DNA of 64,000 nt from Bacilli bacterium (GTDB lineage: Bacteria; Bacillota_I; Bacilli_A; RF39; UBA660): assembly GCA_017434825.1 (NCBI GenBank), contig JAFSGC010000004.1, forward strand, positions 62,001-126,000, given 5' to 3'. The notes under the pieces were generated by a model, which ran no database searches, was not told the DNA's origin, and saw nothing but the letters and a program-made list of their open reading frames with translations. Every line of letters starts with the position of its first letter. Position 1 is the first letter of the stretch. Positions 51,351 to 60,424 of this stretch are shown one piece after another. The position numbers and the translations under genes were made by a program.

Positions 51351-53027
51351 TTATTTTATTATTTCTTTGAAAACGACATTTAATTGCTTATCAAAATCAC
51401 TAGTATTTAGACTTGAGAATTCTTTATAGTTAGTTTTGCAATTCATTTTTTTATCTTTTAAAAGATTTGATATTTTTTCATTCTTATTCAAGACATAAGC
51501 AAATGGGTATAACTTATAAAAATAATCTTTATCTTGTTCTATCAATCGTTCTAATTGGTCATAAGTAGCATATTCCATAAAATTTTTAAAACTATGAACA
51601 TGAGAATATAAACTATAACCATTTTTATTACGTTTAGGCATTTTAATATATAAAATACTCATTAAAATCTCACATCCAATAATAAACAAGCTACCATAAA
51701 GGTATAATTTATGTGTTTTAATAGCAATTGATAACGGAAATTTATTAAAGATAAAACATAAAATTAATATAGTTATTGGAACTATTAATATAGAAAAACT
51801 TGTTGGTAAATCTCGATGTAATGCCATATATAGGATTATAGTTAAAGATAAAGTTAATAAAACACTAAATAAGGCTATTGCAACAAAATTAACCTCTAAT
51901 GTTGGTATATATACAAAAACTATTAAACTAGATATCATGAAAAACATAATTATCTTTGATATACCCCCTGTATTTTCACTATAAAATTTATTTTTGTTAA
52001 GAGAATTATTTTTGAATGATATAACTTGTTCAATTGCAAATCTTAATTCTGATGCTGAATTATTTAAATTGAAAGTTTTTTTTGTTTTTGGAAATAAATT
52101 TTCTAAAAATTTTTTTTCTGAGTAATCTATTCCATCATATTCTTTTAGTTTCTTAAGTGTAATTGATCCATTTTTCTTTTTAGAGTTATCTGTTATTTTA
52201 AGATAACCTTTATTTGCTAAATGTAAAATTAAGGAAACTACATCTCTTGCTTCAACATAATCTTTATCTATATAAGCTAAATCTACAGGATTAACATTCT
52301 CTGGAGGATAAAATTCGATTGTTTCTTTGATACTCTTATCACGTCCAAATAAGCTCCATAAAACAATGCTAATTATTAATCCCACAAACGGGATTCCCCA
52401 ATAAAATAGTTTCTCTATTAAATATGGATCTATTGCTTTACTAAAATATCCTTCTTCTAATGATAAGTTTATATCTACTCCTTCATATGTATTTATCATT
52501 TTGTTATAATTACCACTGATAATGTTTCCAAGTATATTATATTTTAAATTGTTATCATTTAAACCGGTAATATCTATTGGTTTAGGCATTGTAATTGTAA
52601 ATTTTATATTGTTTATTGGAAAATTATATCCTGATGCTAAACTAACTTTTAATTGATCAAAATCAACATTTTTATCTATCCCTAAATTATAACTATAATC
52701 AATGGAATATTTTGTATCTTCTTTTAAGTTTTTTAAATAAATATTTAAATATCCATTTTCCTTTTTTAATTTATATTTACTATTTATTTTCAAATTAGTT
52801 ACTTTATAATGATTGTCATCTGAAAATAATAGAATTGATTTTAAAAGTACATTATCGTTTACATCTTGCACATAAAATTGTTCTGTAATATGTAGAATGT
52901 TTTTTTCATCAACATTTACTTTAATATTGTAATCTTTTAGATATGAATCATTAATAGCAAAATATGCAAATACATTATTAGGTAGCAACAAAAAAATTAC
53001 TATTATCAATGTCTTTATATTCTTCAT
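51351..53027 (-). CDS. DUF2207-family membrane protein
   Basis: The 558-aa protein has a signal peptide (1-21) and an exported beta-domain of the DUF2207 type (YNIKVNVDEKNILHITEQFY). A helix (~205-225) comes next, then a cytosolic winged-like segment (ARDVVSLILHLANKGYLKIT), further helices near 355-455, and a cytosolic end. The function is unknown; such proteins are common in Firmicutes membranes. A TATAAT with -35-like TTTGGT lies upstream. A related, shorter protein is encoded at 55698-56744. Confidence 0.8.
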   Translation of the reverse strand: MKNIKTLIIVIFLLLPNNVFAYFAINDSYLKDYNIKVNVDEKNILHITEQFYVQDVNDNVLLKSILLFSDDNHYKVTNLKINSKYKLKKENGYLNIYLKNLKEDTKYSIDYSYNLGIDKNVDFDQLKVSLASGYNFPINNIKFTITMPKPIDITGLNDNNLKYNILGNIISGNYNKMINTYEGVDINLSLEEGYFSKAIDPYLIEKLFYWGIPFVGLIISIVLWSLFGRDKSIKETIEFYPPENVNPVDLAYIDKDYVEARDVVSLILHLANKGYLKITDNSKKKNGSITLKKLKEYDGIDYSEKKFLENLFPKTKKTFNLNNSASELRFAIEQVISFKNNSLNKNKFYSENTGGISKIIMFFMISSLIVFVYIPTLEVNFVAIALFSVLLTLSLTIILYMALHRDLPTSFSILIVPITILILCFIFNKFPLSIAIKTHKLYLYGSLFIIGCEILMSILYIKMPKRNKNGYSLYSHVHSFKNFMEYATYDQLERLIEQDKDYFYKLYPFAYVLNKNEKISNLLKDKKMNCKTNYKEFSSLNTSDFDKQLNVVFKEIIK

Positions 53028-53070
53028 TAGATCACTTCCTATTATAATTTTATCATAATTTTACCAAAGA

Positions 53071-53096
53071 AAAAACAATAGGTAATCTATTGTTTA
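53071..53096 (-). terminator. Terminator after helical-bundle protein gene
   Basis: Nine-bp arms AAACAATAG (53074-53082) and CTATTGTTT (53088-53096), then a T6 run on the minus strand; the stop codon (53094-53096) is in the stem. Confidence 0.85.
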
Positions 53097-53522
53097 TAAA
53101 TATTTTTTTAAAGCCTCAACAGCTTCTTCTTGCATATCTACATATTCTTGTAAAATATCTTTAACATCTTCATCTGTATTTTTTTGATTTAATAATCTTC
53201 TTCCCTCAATAATTCCCATGTTAGTTCCTTGCATTAACAATTCTGCTAATTTCGAAGTACTGTCATCCATCATTGTTTTCATTTCAATTCCATACCATGT
53301 CATAGCTTTGTTCATTGCGTTAGTTTCATGAGGTGTATCTTCACTATACTCCGGATACAATTTTGCTATTTTATTTGTTATGTCATTATATTTACCGTAT
53401 TGGATATCTAATTCCTTTTTTAAATTTTCATCTTGAACCTTATCCATAACAAAATGAATTGCATCTTTCCCCATACAGGCCCCTTTATTTAACTCATCTA
53501 ATACATTAATTTCGTTTTCCAT
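53094..53522 (-). CDS. Four-helix-bundle protein (ferritin-like/DUF2383-like)
   Basis: The 142-aa protein is almost wholly helical with an N-terminal DELNKGACMGKDAIHFVMDK and three further amphipathic helices. The pattern resembles DUF2383 or spore-coat-type ferritin-like proteins. The ExxH metal motif of true ferritins is not seen, so metal binding is doubtful. RBS GGAGG lies upstream. Confidence 0.6.
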   Translation of the reverse strand: MENEINVLDELNKGACMGKDAIHFVMDKVQDENLKKELDIQYGKYNDITNKIAKLYPEYSEDTPHETNAMNKAMTWYGIEMKTMMDDSTSKLAELLMQGTNMGIIEGRRLLNQKNTDEDVKDILQEYVDMQEEAVEALKKYL

Positions 53523-53578
53523 AATTCCTCCTGTTAATAGTTTGAGTATTTTTTAAAAAAATAAACATATAATTTAGT

Positions 53579-54085
53579 ATGTTAAAAAAATATGAAATAA
53601 TAAGCACTTTTGTAATAATGATATTGGGAACTCTCCTTCATTTTACCTATGAGTTGTCAAACGAAAATGTCTTAATATCTCTTTTTAGTAGTGTTAATGA
53701 AAGTGTTTGGGAACATTTAAAACTATTATACTTCCCATCATTATTAATGTCCTTAATTGGTTATTTCTATTTTAGGAAAAATCATTCTAACTATTTGTGC
53801 GCTAAAACAAAAGGAATACTTTTATCTTTTACTTTTATAATTACATTTTTTTATACTTATACTGGTATTTTAGGAAAAAGCATTGCATTTTTAGATATTA
53901 GTTCTTTCTTTATCGCAGTAATTATTGGACAAGTTTACTCTTTTAAAAAAATTGATAATCCCTGTAATCAGAAGCTTACTGTCATAACCATTATATTATT
54001 AACAATTGCATTTATCTTGTTTACATTTTATCCTCCGACTCTCGGTATATTTAACAAACCAGTTCCTTGCTTTTGGCACAAATAA
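53579..54085 (+). CDS. DUF6512-family integral membrane protein
   Basis: The 168-aa protein has five helices and the family motif SVNESVWEHLKLLYFPSLL near residues 38-57. Function is unknown. No RBS is present, and a TATAAT at 53568-53573 ends only 5 nt before the ATG, so the mRNA may be leaderless. The C-terminus ends PPTLGIFNKPVPCFWHK. It converges on the hydrolase gene and shares the terminator at 54081-54120. Confidence 0.72.
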   Translation: MLKKYEIISTFVIMILGTLLHFTYELSNENVLISLFSSVNESVWEHLKLLYFPSLLMSLIGYFYFRKNHSNYLCAKTKGILLSFTFIITFFYTYTGILGKSIAFLDISSFFIAVIIGQVYSFKKIDNPCNQKLTVITIILLTIAFILFTFYPPTLGIFNKPVPCFWHK

Positions 54086-54120
54086 AAAACTTATAAAAGA
54101 AAATTATAAGTTTTTTATTT
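54081..54120. terminator. Bidirectional terminator
   Basis: Sixteen-bp arms (54081-54096 and 54104-54119) with A- and T-runs on both sides, between convergent genes; it includes the stop codon of the hydrolase gene (54115-54117). Confidence 0.9.
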
Positions 54121-55038
54121 TAATACTGATTTAATAAAATCTTTAACTATCTTAGTATAAGTTTTTTCATCTGCTATATAACTTATGCCGTGTTCAGCGT
54201 TTTCAAACAAAGCTAAATCATAACAAGTTTTAGCAGCTTTTTTAATATCTTTACTCATGCTACATGGTACGAAAGTATCTTTCTTACCATGAATTAGCAA
54301 TATTGGAATATTAGTGTTTTTAACGCTTTCTATAGCACTACCATGTTTTAGATTTAACCCTCCAAATATGAGAGCAGAAATATAAATAAATGGATAAAAG
54401 ATTCTATTTGGGAATCCGCGATCATCTAAAACTTTTCTAATTATTTTTTCAGGAGAACTAAATGGTGAGTCAGCAACAATTCCCACAACATTCTTTGGTA
54501 AGTTTAAATTACTTGCCATTAAAATCGTAGCCCCTCCCATTGATACCCCATAAAGTAATATTTTATTATTTGGGAAACGATTTACAATATATTTAACCCA
54601 TTCTACACAATCATATCTTTCTCTAATACCAAATGAGATTGTTTTTCCTTCACTAAAACCATGAGCTCGTTGATCAACAACTAAAACGTTGTGTTTACAT
54701 TCAAAACAAATTTTAGCGCCACCACAGAAATCGCGAACTAAAGTACCACGATATCCGTGAAAGCAAATATCTATAGGAGCGTCATCACTACAATGATAAT
54801 AGCGTCCATGCAATTTCTTTCCGTCGTATGTTTTAATATAAACATTTTCATATGGTAAATTATTAAACTTATCTATTAATTCAATAAAATACTCTTTACT
54901 CTTTTGGTAGGCTTCTCCGTCTGGAATATTGTGAATATCATCATCCTTAGGATTACGATAAAAAGCTTCTTTAAATATATATAATCCAAAACTAATCATG
55001 GTAATTAATATCAAAAGTATAATTATTAAAAATATCAT
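54115..55038 (-). CDS. Membrane-anchored alpha/beta hydrolase
   Basis: The 307-aa protein has an N-terminal anchor helix (~1-23) and an alpha/beta-hydrolase fold with HGYRGTL (oxyanion region), the nucleophile elbow YGVSMGGATI, an Asp in HGKKDTFVPC and the catalytic His in AEHGISY. It resembles YqkD/BAAT-type hydrolases, with the active site outside the membrane or at its face. The start at 55038 has GAAGGTGTG upstream; 55074 would place extra residues before that RBS. The substrate is unknown. Confidence 0.85.
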   Translation of the reverse strand: MIFLIIILLILITMISFGLYIFKEAFYRNPKDDDIHNIPDGEAYQKSKEYFIELIDKFNNLPYENVYIKTYDGKKLHGRYYHCSDDAPIDICFHGYRGTLVRDFCGGAKICFECKHNVLVVDQRAHGFSEGKTISFGIRERYDCVEWVKYIVNRFPNNKILLYGVSMGGATILMASNLNLPKNVVGIVADSPFSSPEKIIRKVLDDRGFPNRIFYPFIYISALIFGGLNLKHGSAIESVKNTNIPILLIHGKKDTFVPCSMSKDIKKAAKTCYDLALFENAEHGISYIADEKTYTKIVKDFIKSVLK

Positions 55039-55087
55039 GTACTTCACACCTTCACTAACAATATAATAACACAATTTTAATTCAAAA

Positions 55088-55116
55088 TTGAAAAAATTTA
55101 TATATATTAGTATAAT
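55088..55116 (+). promoter_or_regulatory. Promoter of transglutaminase-like gene
   Basis: TTGAAA (55088-55093), a 17-nt spacer and TATAAT (55111-55116), about 25 nt before the ATG. Confidence 0.8.
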
Positions 55117-55140
55117 ATTTGGTATTGGATGTGATAATAA

Positions 55141-55689
55141 ATGTTAGAAAATATACAAAATTTATATAAAAAAATGCAAGAATTTGATTACGGATGGATT
55201 GATAAAACTGGTTACAAATATGTTAACAAAATTGTTTTAAAAAAATTTGTAACTGATTATTATCTACAAAATCCTAAAGATTTAGATTCTACTAAAATTG
55301 GAATTTGCTGGGATCAAGTTGAATATGAAAGAAAATTCTTTGAAAAAAACAAAATTCCATTTAAAACTATCTTTATCGTATATGAAGATGGAATACGTTT
55401 TCCTAATCATACATTCTTAATTTTTAAATTTAATAATAAGTACTACTGGTTTGAAAATACATATAAAGATGCCAAAGGAATATTAGAATTTAACTCTCTT
55501 GAAGAGTGCTTCACTAAAGTAAAAATTGAATTCATGAAAGAAAATGGTCTCGAAGAAATTGGTGAAAAACTATATTATTACGTGTACGATAAACCTAAAT
55601 ATGGATTATCTCCCGAAGAATTTATTCGTTACTGCCAAACTGGAATTAAAGCAGATCCTAATTTAAAAAATATTGATATTTGGTCATAA
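55141..55689 (+). CDS. Transglutaminase-like cysteine-protease-fold protein
   Basis: The 182-aa cytoplasmic protein has a Cys in IGICWDQVEYE, a His in FPNHTFLIFKF and an acidic position in YYWFENTY, spaced as the Cys-His-Asp/Glu triad of the transglutaminase-like superfamily. Its biological role is unknown; it may cleave or crosslink amide bonds. It is a single-gene unit with a weak RBS (GGATGTGAT). Confidence 0.65.
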   Translation: MLENIQNLYKKMQEFDYGWIDKTGYKYVNKIVLKKFVTDYYLQNPKDLDSTKIGICWDQVEYERKFFEKNKIPFKTIFIVYEDGIRFPNHTFLIFKFNNKYYWFENTYKDAKGILEFNSLEECFTKVKIEFMKENGLEEIGEKLYYYVYDKPKYGLSPEEFIRYCQTGIKADPNLKNIDIWS

Positions 55690-55721
55690 AAAAAGTTCTA
55701 ACATAAAATAGAACTTTTTTG
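55689..55721. terminator. Bidirectional terminator
   Basis: Twelve-bp arms (55689-55700 and 55709-55720) with an 8-nt loop between convergent genes, A- and T-runs on either side. Confidence 0.9.
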
Positions 55722-56744
55722 TTGCATTTGATTTTTTATTTTAGATAACACTTCATCGTCAATTGTGTCATTAATACCTAAAACAAGTGCATAAACTATA
55801 TAATATTCACGTAAAACCATTTCTTCCGAAGAACTATTTTTTAAATCTGAGAAATCAGTTAAGAAATTTTTAAGCCCCATTATTTGCTCTAGTAATGCGT
55901 TACCAGACTTAGTTCTTCTATAAGAGGCATCAACTGCAGACATAAATATATATATTATTATTCCAATTGGAACCCAGAAAATAAATATCGTATCAAACAA
56001 AGCAGACAATATTATTAAAATTACTGCTAATACGATATTCACATTTATTAAAACTGATGCGCCGAAGAATATAATAATAGTAAATATACTTATTAAAAAT
56101 GGAATTAAAAACATTTTTATAATAGTTTTTGATTTATCATTAACCTTTAAATACCCTAAATTCAAAGCATCATTAAACACAGATTTTTTATATGACTTTA
56201 ATAAAAATACATTTCGAAAATCTGATGCTACAAATTCTAGTAATTTTCGGTCCGATTCCAGTAAATTTGTTGAATCTTTGTTGGTTACCACATATCTATT
56301 ATCTTCTTCTTTAATATAGCCATCAAGCAACAATTTAAGTACGTGTGCTGATATATCAATATCATCATTTAATTCTAAGTCTACTAAAACAGATGCTATA
56401 GCAGGAGAAACCTCCGATAGATCATCACGAAAATACTCTATATTAAACTTTGGATGGGCCCTATTTTTAATTCGAGACATTTTCCTAGCACCTTTTACAA
56501 CGTAATAAATCATTAAGATTATGCTAAATGGATTAAATAGTAATATCGCTAATAATGTTCCCACTATTATTGCTACAGCAATAGGCTCTTTTTGAATTTC
56601 TGCAACAAAAGACGCAAAATCAGATACTTCACCAAAGTCCATCATTTCAACAAGGCTTATACAAGAAAAAAGAAAAATAGCTATTATTATAATAGCCATT
56701 ATCTTTGGAAATAAACTTTTCTTTTTTTTAAACACTTTTGTCAT
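55698..56744 (-). CDS. DUF2207-like membrane protein lacking the exported N-domain
   Basis: The 348-aa protein has two N-terminal helices (~15-35, 55-78), a cytosolic part with a winged-helix-like segment (PAIASVLVDLELNDDIDISA, LKLLLDGYIKE), two or three more helices (~208-268) and a cytosolic end (EMVLREYYIVYALVLGINDT). It looks like the membrane and cytosolic half of DUF2207 proteins such as the one at 51351-53027, without the secreted domain. Function is unknown. Confidence 0.7.
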   Translation of the reverse strand: MTKVFKKKKSLFPKIMAIIIIAIFLFSCISLVEMMDFGEVSDFASFVAEIQKEPIAVAIIVGTLLAILLFNPFSIILMIYYVVKGARKMSRIKNRAHPKFNIEYFRDDLSEVSPAIASVLVDLELNDDIDISAHVLKLLLDGYIKEEDNRYVVTNKDSTNLLESDRKLLEFVASDFRNVFLLKSYKKSVFNDALNLGYLKVNDKSKTIIKMFLIPFLISIFTIIIFFGASVLINVNIVLAVILIILSALFDTIFIFWVPIGIIIYIFMSAVDASYRRTKSGNALLEQIMGLKNFLTDFSDLKNSSSEEMVLREYYIVYALVLGINDTIDDEVLSKIKNQMQQKSSILC

Positions 56745-56745
56745 C

Positions 56746-57723
56746 TTAAACTCTTACGATTCTTGCTTTACCATCTTCATAAACAGAACGTTTAATTGAA
56801 GCTTTTAATTTAGCATAGAAATCATCTTCATTATCTAGTAAATAATCTGCATATATTACAAAATAATTATCACGGTCTTGATATATTAATGCATATCTGC
56901 CTTTATCTTTTTCTTCCTTATTTAGTGATTTAACTACTGTAAAATCATATCCATCAATATTCTCTTTTTTATCTGATACATATTTAAATTCATTTAAAGC
57001 TAAATCATTTTTTATTAAATCAACAAAATCTTTTAAATCTTTTGTACTTTCTTTGTAATACCCTTCAATATACTCCTTATGTTCTAAACTACGTGCAGAG
57101 AACAAATACTTACTATTTCTTAAATATGCTTTATTTTGATAAAATTCTCTAAACATCGTCTTAGGAAAATGAACAGTTATATTATATTTTGTTAAATAAA
57201 CGTGATTTTGATCACTAGGAATTCTTCCAGTTTTAAATTTTACATCATGTTTAATTAATGAATTATAAAACTTAAAGAAGTTTTCTGAATTAAATGATAC
57301 ATCAAAACCATCACGTTTTTTTAGTTTTACATCTAATTTAGCATTAGGTATATATGTTACTTTTGAAATATTATTAAAATTAGTCTTTAACTCTTTTCTA
57401 AATAATCTTTCAACTTTAATGTCCTCTCCGGTTACTGTAATTCCTTTATATTTACATAAAGAATAAATTACCACTAATAAGCACTCTAACACTAAAAGTG
57501 AGTATGCTAAAATATGATTAAGCTCGATTGCAAAATAGATACAAAATAGTGCCATAATGATAGTACACATATACACTACTGCTTTAATCCACTTTTGATA
57601 AAATACACAATAATTCTCTTTATCATTACGTGCATATGTAAATTCCGGTTTCAAAAATAATATTACTGTGTTTATTACAATAAAGAATACTGCACAAGTA
57701 ACACAAATTACACTTTTAATCAT
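56746..57723 (-). CDS. Membrane protein of unknown function
   Basis: The 325-aa protein has three N-terminal helices (~3-23, 48-67, 72-92) and then a ~230-residue cytosolic domain with a PH-like start (ITVTGEDIKVERLFRKELKT) and a C-terminal half rich in charged residues (NYFVIYADYLLDNEDDFYAK). No family was recognised. One nucleotide separates it from the DUF2207-like gene downstream, so the two may act together. Confidence 0.7.
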   Translation of the reverse strand: MIKSVICVTCAVFFIVINTVILFLKPEFTYARNDKENYCVFYQKWIKAVVYMCTIIMALFCIYFAIELNHILAYSLLVLECLLVVIYSLCKYKGITVTGEDIKVERLFRKELKTNFNNISKVTYIPNAKLDVKLKKRDGFDVSFNSENFFKFYNSLIKHDVKFKTGRIPSDQNHVYLTKYNITVHFPKTMFREFYQNKAYLRNSKYLFSARSLEHKEYIEGYYKESTKDLKDFVDLIKNDLALNEFKYVSDKKENIDGYDFTVVKSLNKEEKDKGRYALIYQDRDNYFVIYADYLLDNEDDFYAKLKASIKRSVYEDGKARIVRV

Positions 57724-57735
57724 AAGTACCCCTTC

Positions 57736-58080
57736 CTATAACAACTGCATTATAATACAATCATCTTCCGAAAAACAAACATCGGTTGCCTTATTTAAAT
57801 TAACTTCAATCTCTGTACTTTCTTTTCCATTAACTAACAGTGAATTACTAGAATTTAGTACAATTGATTTTCTTACTGTTGATACAACCCAAAAGCTTAC
57901 ATCTTTTACAACAATAACATCATCTACAGTTACTGTGTCATACTCATTCTTTTGATCTTTATAGGTAACAATTAATTTATCAAATGATACGTTATTTCTT
58001 TGATTATTGATTACAACTACAACTGCAACTATTGCTAGTACAGCTGCCGAAATGAGGGGAATTAATTTACCCTTTTCCAT
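57736..58080 (-). CDS. Small anchored protein
   Basis: The 114-aa protein has one N-terminal helix (about 6-25, LIPLISAAVLAIVAVVVVIN) and a short exported beta-rich domain with a Cys pair near the end (DVCFSEDDCIIMQLL). It is the first gene of an operon with the two membrane-protein genes downstream. No family was recognised. Confidence 0.65.
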   Translation of the reverse strand: MEKGKLIPLISAAVLAIVAVVVVINNQRNNVSFDKLIVTYKDQKNEYDTVTVDDVIVVKDVSFWVVSTVRKSIVLNSSNSLLVNGKESTEIEVNLNKATDVCFSEDDCIIMQLL

Positions 58081-58130
58081 CTAATCATACCCTTCCTAGT
58101 ATAATTATAGGATAAAAAAGAAAATTAGTA

Positions 58131-58158
58131 AAGAAAAAAGAACCCTATGTTAGGATTC
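58131..58158 (-). terminator. Terminator after lipoprotein gene
   Basis: Arms GAACCCTA and TAGGATTC (58140-58147 and 58151-58158; one G-T pair) with a 3-nt loop, then TTTTTTCTTT on the minus strand; the stop codon overlaps the stem. Confidence 0.8.
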
Positions 58159-58692
58159 ATAATTATATACACCATGTAGCTTTTCTAAGTCAGTTTTTGA
58201 TAATGAACTTACTGTCCAACCCTCTGAAGTTTTAACAACGTAAAAGTCAATTGTATAATCTACAGTTTGAGTAGCATTTTTCATTTGATCTAGTTTGTAT
58301 GATATATACTTTGTTACATCATATATACCATTGTCATCATTAAATTCATCAGGATTTTCCGCTAAATACATTGAAGCATCGTTTTGAACTTTATATAAGT
58401 CATATACTGTAATTTTTGTCTTTACAGTAGCTTCATCACCATTATATTCTTCTTCGATGATTTCATATTTTAAATCAGTATATTGCTTTTTGAAAATTGA
58501 TTCATATGTTGATTTGTCATTATCCGATAGATTTTCTTCCATAATGACATTATCCATATCCATTAGGACATCTTCATGTAATGAATTATATTTTGCTAAG
58601 TAATTTTCAACAGCCATACTTGCAGTATCCTTACATCCACTTAAAGTTAAAACCATAACCAAACAAATAAGTACGCTAAATAATTTTTTCAT
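58150..58692 (-). CDS. Lipoprotein of unknown function
   Basis: The 180-aa protein has a lipobox LSGCKD at residues 17-22 after a typical signal peptide, so it is anchored by the lipidated Cys outside the membrane. The mature part is helical with acidic stretches and a C-terminal VDYTIDFYVVKTSEGWTV that resembles the DUF4878/SnoaL-like fold. No firm family. RBS GGAGG. Confidence 0.78.
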   Translation of the reverse strand: MKKLFSVLICLVMVLTLSGCKDTASMAVENYLAKYNSLHEDVLMDMDNVIMEENLSDNDKSTYESIFKKQYTDLKYEIIEEEYNGDEATVKTKITVYDLYKVQNDASMYLAENPDEFNDDNGIYDVTKYISYKLDQMKNATQTVDYTIDFYVVKTSEGWTVSSLSKTDLEKLHGVYNYES

Positions 58693-58731
58693 ATATCCTC
58701 CGTACTATTAGTATTAGCTAATTAATTTATT

Positions 58732-59325
58732 TTATACAAACTTATAACTCTTTTTTATTAATCCATAAATGTATTTTTCTTTTTCTGTAACTGGTAAGTC
58801 GATTTTCTTAATCATGCAATGAAGCATTTTATCAAAATCGCTTTCATTTTTATTAAACCATTCATAATACAAATATTTTAGTTTATCTAAATCATTATTA
58901 CTTTTAATAGTATTAAGTTCCACTTTAATTGTTTTTCTAATTTCATCGTTAATTCTTAAATCAAAAATTCTTTTATCTTCACTAATGACTTCATACTCAC
59001 ACTTAATCTTTTTAATAGAGTCTATTTTTTTAGATAATCTGATTTCATCTGATAGTAACAAAGAGCTTTTATATAAACTTTTTCCATCTTTAGAAAATTC
59101 AATTGCAATATAGTTATATCCATCACTAAAAACCAAATAATTATTCTTGCTTAGTAAATCTAAATTTGTTAATTTAAATTTATAATTTATAAAATCACTA
59201 ATTACACTTCCGGAAACTTTGTATAACTTTAATCCAGTAACTATTTCTACTTTATCAGTTTCTAACCAATCATAAAACATACAATAATTATCTAAAAAAT
59301 TTAACTTAAGTTTATCTACCTTCAC
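58732..59325 (-). CDS. Unknown soluble protein
   Basis: The 197-aa protein starts at GTG with AAAGGGG upstream: MKVDKLKLNFLDNYCMFYDW. It has an alpha/beta pattern and a C-terminal YYEWFNKNESDFDKML...KEKYIYGLIKKSYKF. The end shares features with CarD/DUF-type transcription factor C-terminal helices, but not enough for a call. It follows the small two-helix membrane protein gene directly. Confidence 0.65.
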   Translation of the reverse strand: MKVDKLKLNFLDNYCMFYDWLETDKVEIVTGLKLYKVSGSVISDFINYKFKLTNLDLLSKNNYLVFSDGYNYIAIEFSKDGKSLYKSSLLLSDEIRLSKKIDSIKKIKCEYEVISEDKRIFDLRINDEIRKTIKVELNTIKSNNDLDKLKYLYYEWFNKNESDFDKMLHCMIKKIDLPVTEKEKYIYGLIKKSYKFV

Positions 59326-59327
59326 GT

Positions 59328-59522
59328 TTATCCCCTTTCATATACCACTATCAAAATAATTAAACCTATAAAAAATATTAGGCATTCAAAATTAGTAAGA
59401 ATGAATATTAAATATTTAAAAAAGCTATAACCAATTACTAATAAATTTAGATTTAAAATTATAAAAAATAAACCCACAATACAAAGTATAAGACCAAATA
59501 AATATCCGATAAATGTCATCAT
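59328..59522 (-). CDS. Small membrane protein (two to three helices)
   Basis: The 64-aa, almost fully hydrophobic protein starts MMTFIGYLFGLILCIVG and ends LIILIVVYERG, overlapping the RBS region of the next gene. No SD is visible before the ATG pair. Tight linkage to the next gene supports it being real; no family was recognised. Confidence 0.5.
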   Translation of the reverse strand: MMTFIGYLFGLILCIVGLFFIILNLNLLVIGYSFFKYLIFILTNFECLIFFIGLIILIVVYERG

Positions 59523-59556
59523 ATTTAATTTTATTTATAAAATGACTTTTTTATTA

Positions 59557-59562
59557 TATAAT
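59557..59562 (+). promoter_or_regulatory. -10 element upstream of uppP
   Basis: TATAAT lies 17 nt before the uppP start, with TTTATA 17 nt further upstream as a weak -35. Confidence 0.45.
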
Positions 59563-59579
59563 TAATTAGGTGATAAAAT

Positions 59580-60392
59580 ATGGACTTAATTAAATATATA
59601 ATAATTGCTATCATTCAAGGAATTACAGAACCACTTCCAGTTTCATCAAGTGGACACATGTATTTATTTAAGCAATTATTAAATACTAATATGTTTAATG
59701 ATTTAAACTATGAGATTGTTTGTAATTTTGGATCTTTCCTTGCTATATTTATTATATTTCGAAAAGATATTTTTAAACTCATAAATGACTTTTTTTCTTA
59801 TATTTTTAAGAAAGAAAACAGAACTAAAACCAAGAAAAGTTTTTGGTATTGTATATATTTAGTTATTAGTACAATTCCAGTTGCTATTACAGGACTCTTA
59901 TTTAAAGATTTTCTTGAAACTAAAATGAATCAGATATACTTTCTAGGTTTTGCTTTCTTAATTACAGCATTAGTTTTATATCTAGTAAGAAACATTAAAG
60001 GTAAAAAAGAAGATTTTGATATTACACTTAAGGATGCAATAATTATTGGACTATTTCAAGCTATTACAATATTCCCAGGAATATCTCGAAGTGGTACAGT
60101 CTTAGTTGCTTGTCTTCTTTGTAAATTAAGTCGTAGCGCAGCTTTAAAATACACATTTATTTTATACTTCCCTGTAAGTGTTGGTTCTATGATACTTGGA
60201 GTATCAGATTTAATTAATAATCCAAACTTAGCTTCACTAATTATGCCATATGCAATTGGAATGGTAATCGCTGGAGTAATAACTTACTTCTCGTATGAAT
60301 GGTTAAGTAATTGGGTAAAAAAAGGAAAGCTTGCATACTTTTCAGTTTATTGTCTTTTCTTAGCGGCCTTTATATTTATTTATTTCAGATAA
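59580..60392 (+). CDS. uppP: Undecaprenyl-diphosphatase (BacA/UppP)
   Basis: The 270-aa polytopic enzyme has EPLPVSSSGHMYLF (17-30) and PGISRSGTVLVACLL (about 163-177), the two active-site segments of UppP. It recycles undecaprenyl pyrophosphate to the monophosphate needed for peptidoglycan and the glycopolymers made elsewhere in this window, and gives bacitracin tolerance. RBS AGGTGAT. It converges on the sensor kinase gene. Confidence 0.93.
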   Translation: MDLIKYIIIAIIQGITEPLPVSSSGHMYLFKQLLNTNMFNDLNYEIVCNFGSFLAIFIIFRKDIFKLINDFFSYIFKKENRTKTKKSFWYCIYLVISTIPVAITGLLFKDFLETKMNQIYFLGFAFLITALVLYLVRNIKGKKEDFDITLKDAIIIGLFQAITIFPGISRSGTVLVACLLCKLSRSAALKYTFILYFPVSVGSMILGVSDLINNPNLASLIMPYAIGMVIAGVITYFSYEWLSNWVKKGKLAYFSVYCLFLAAFIFIYFR

Positions 60393-60424
60393 AAAAGATG
60401 TTATTTTCTAACATCTTTTTTTTG
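60391..60424. terminator. Bidirectional terminator between uppP and histidine kinase
   Basis: Thirteen-bp arms (60391-60403 and 60409-60421) with loop TTTTC and flanking A/T runs; contains the stop codons of both convergent genes. Confidence 0.9.

Noticed and set aside
53094-53522. True ferritin or Dps
   Set aside because: The helical bundle lacks the ExxH iron-binding motifs.
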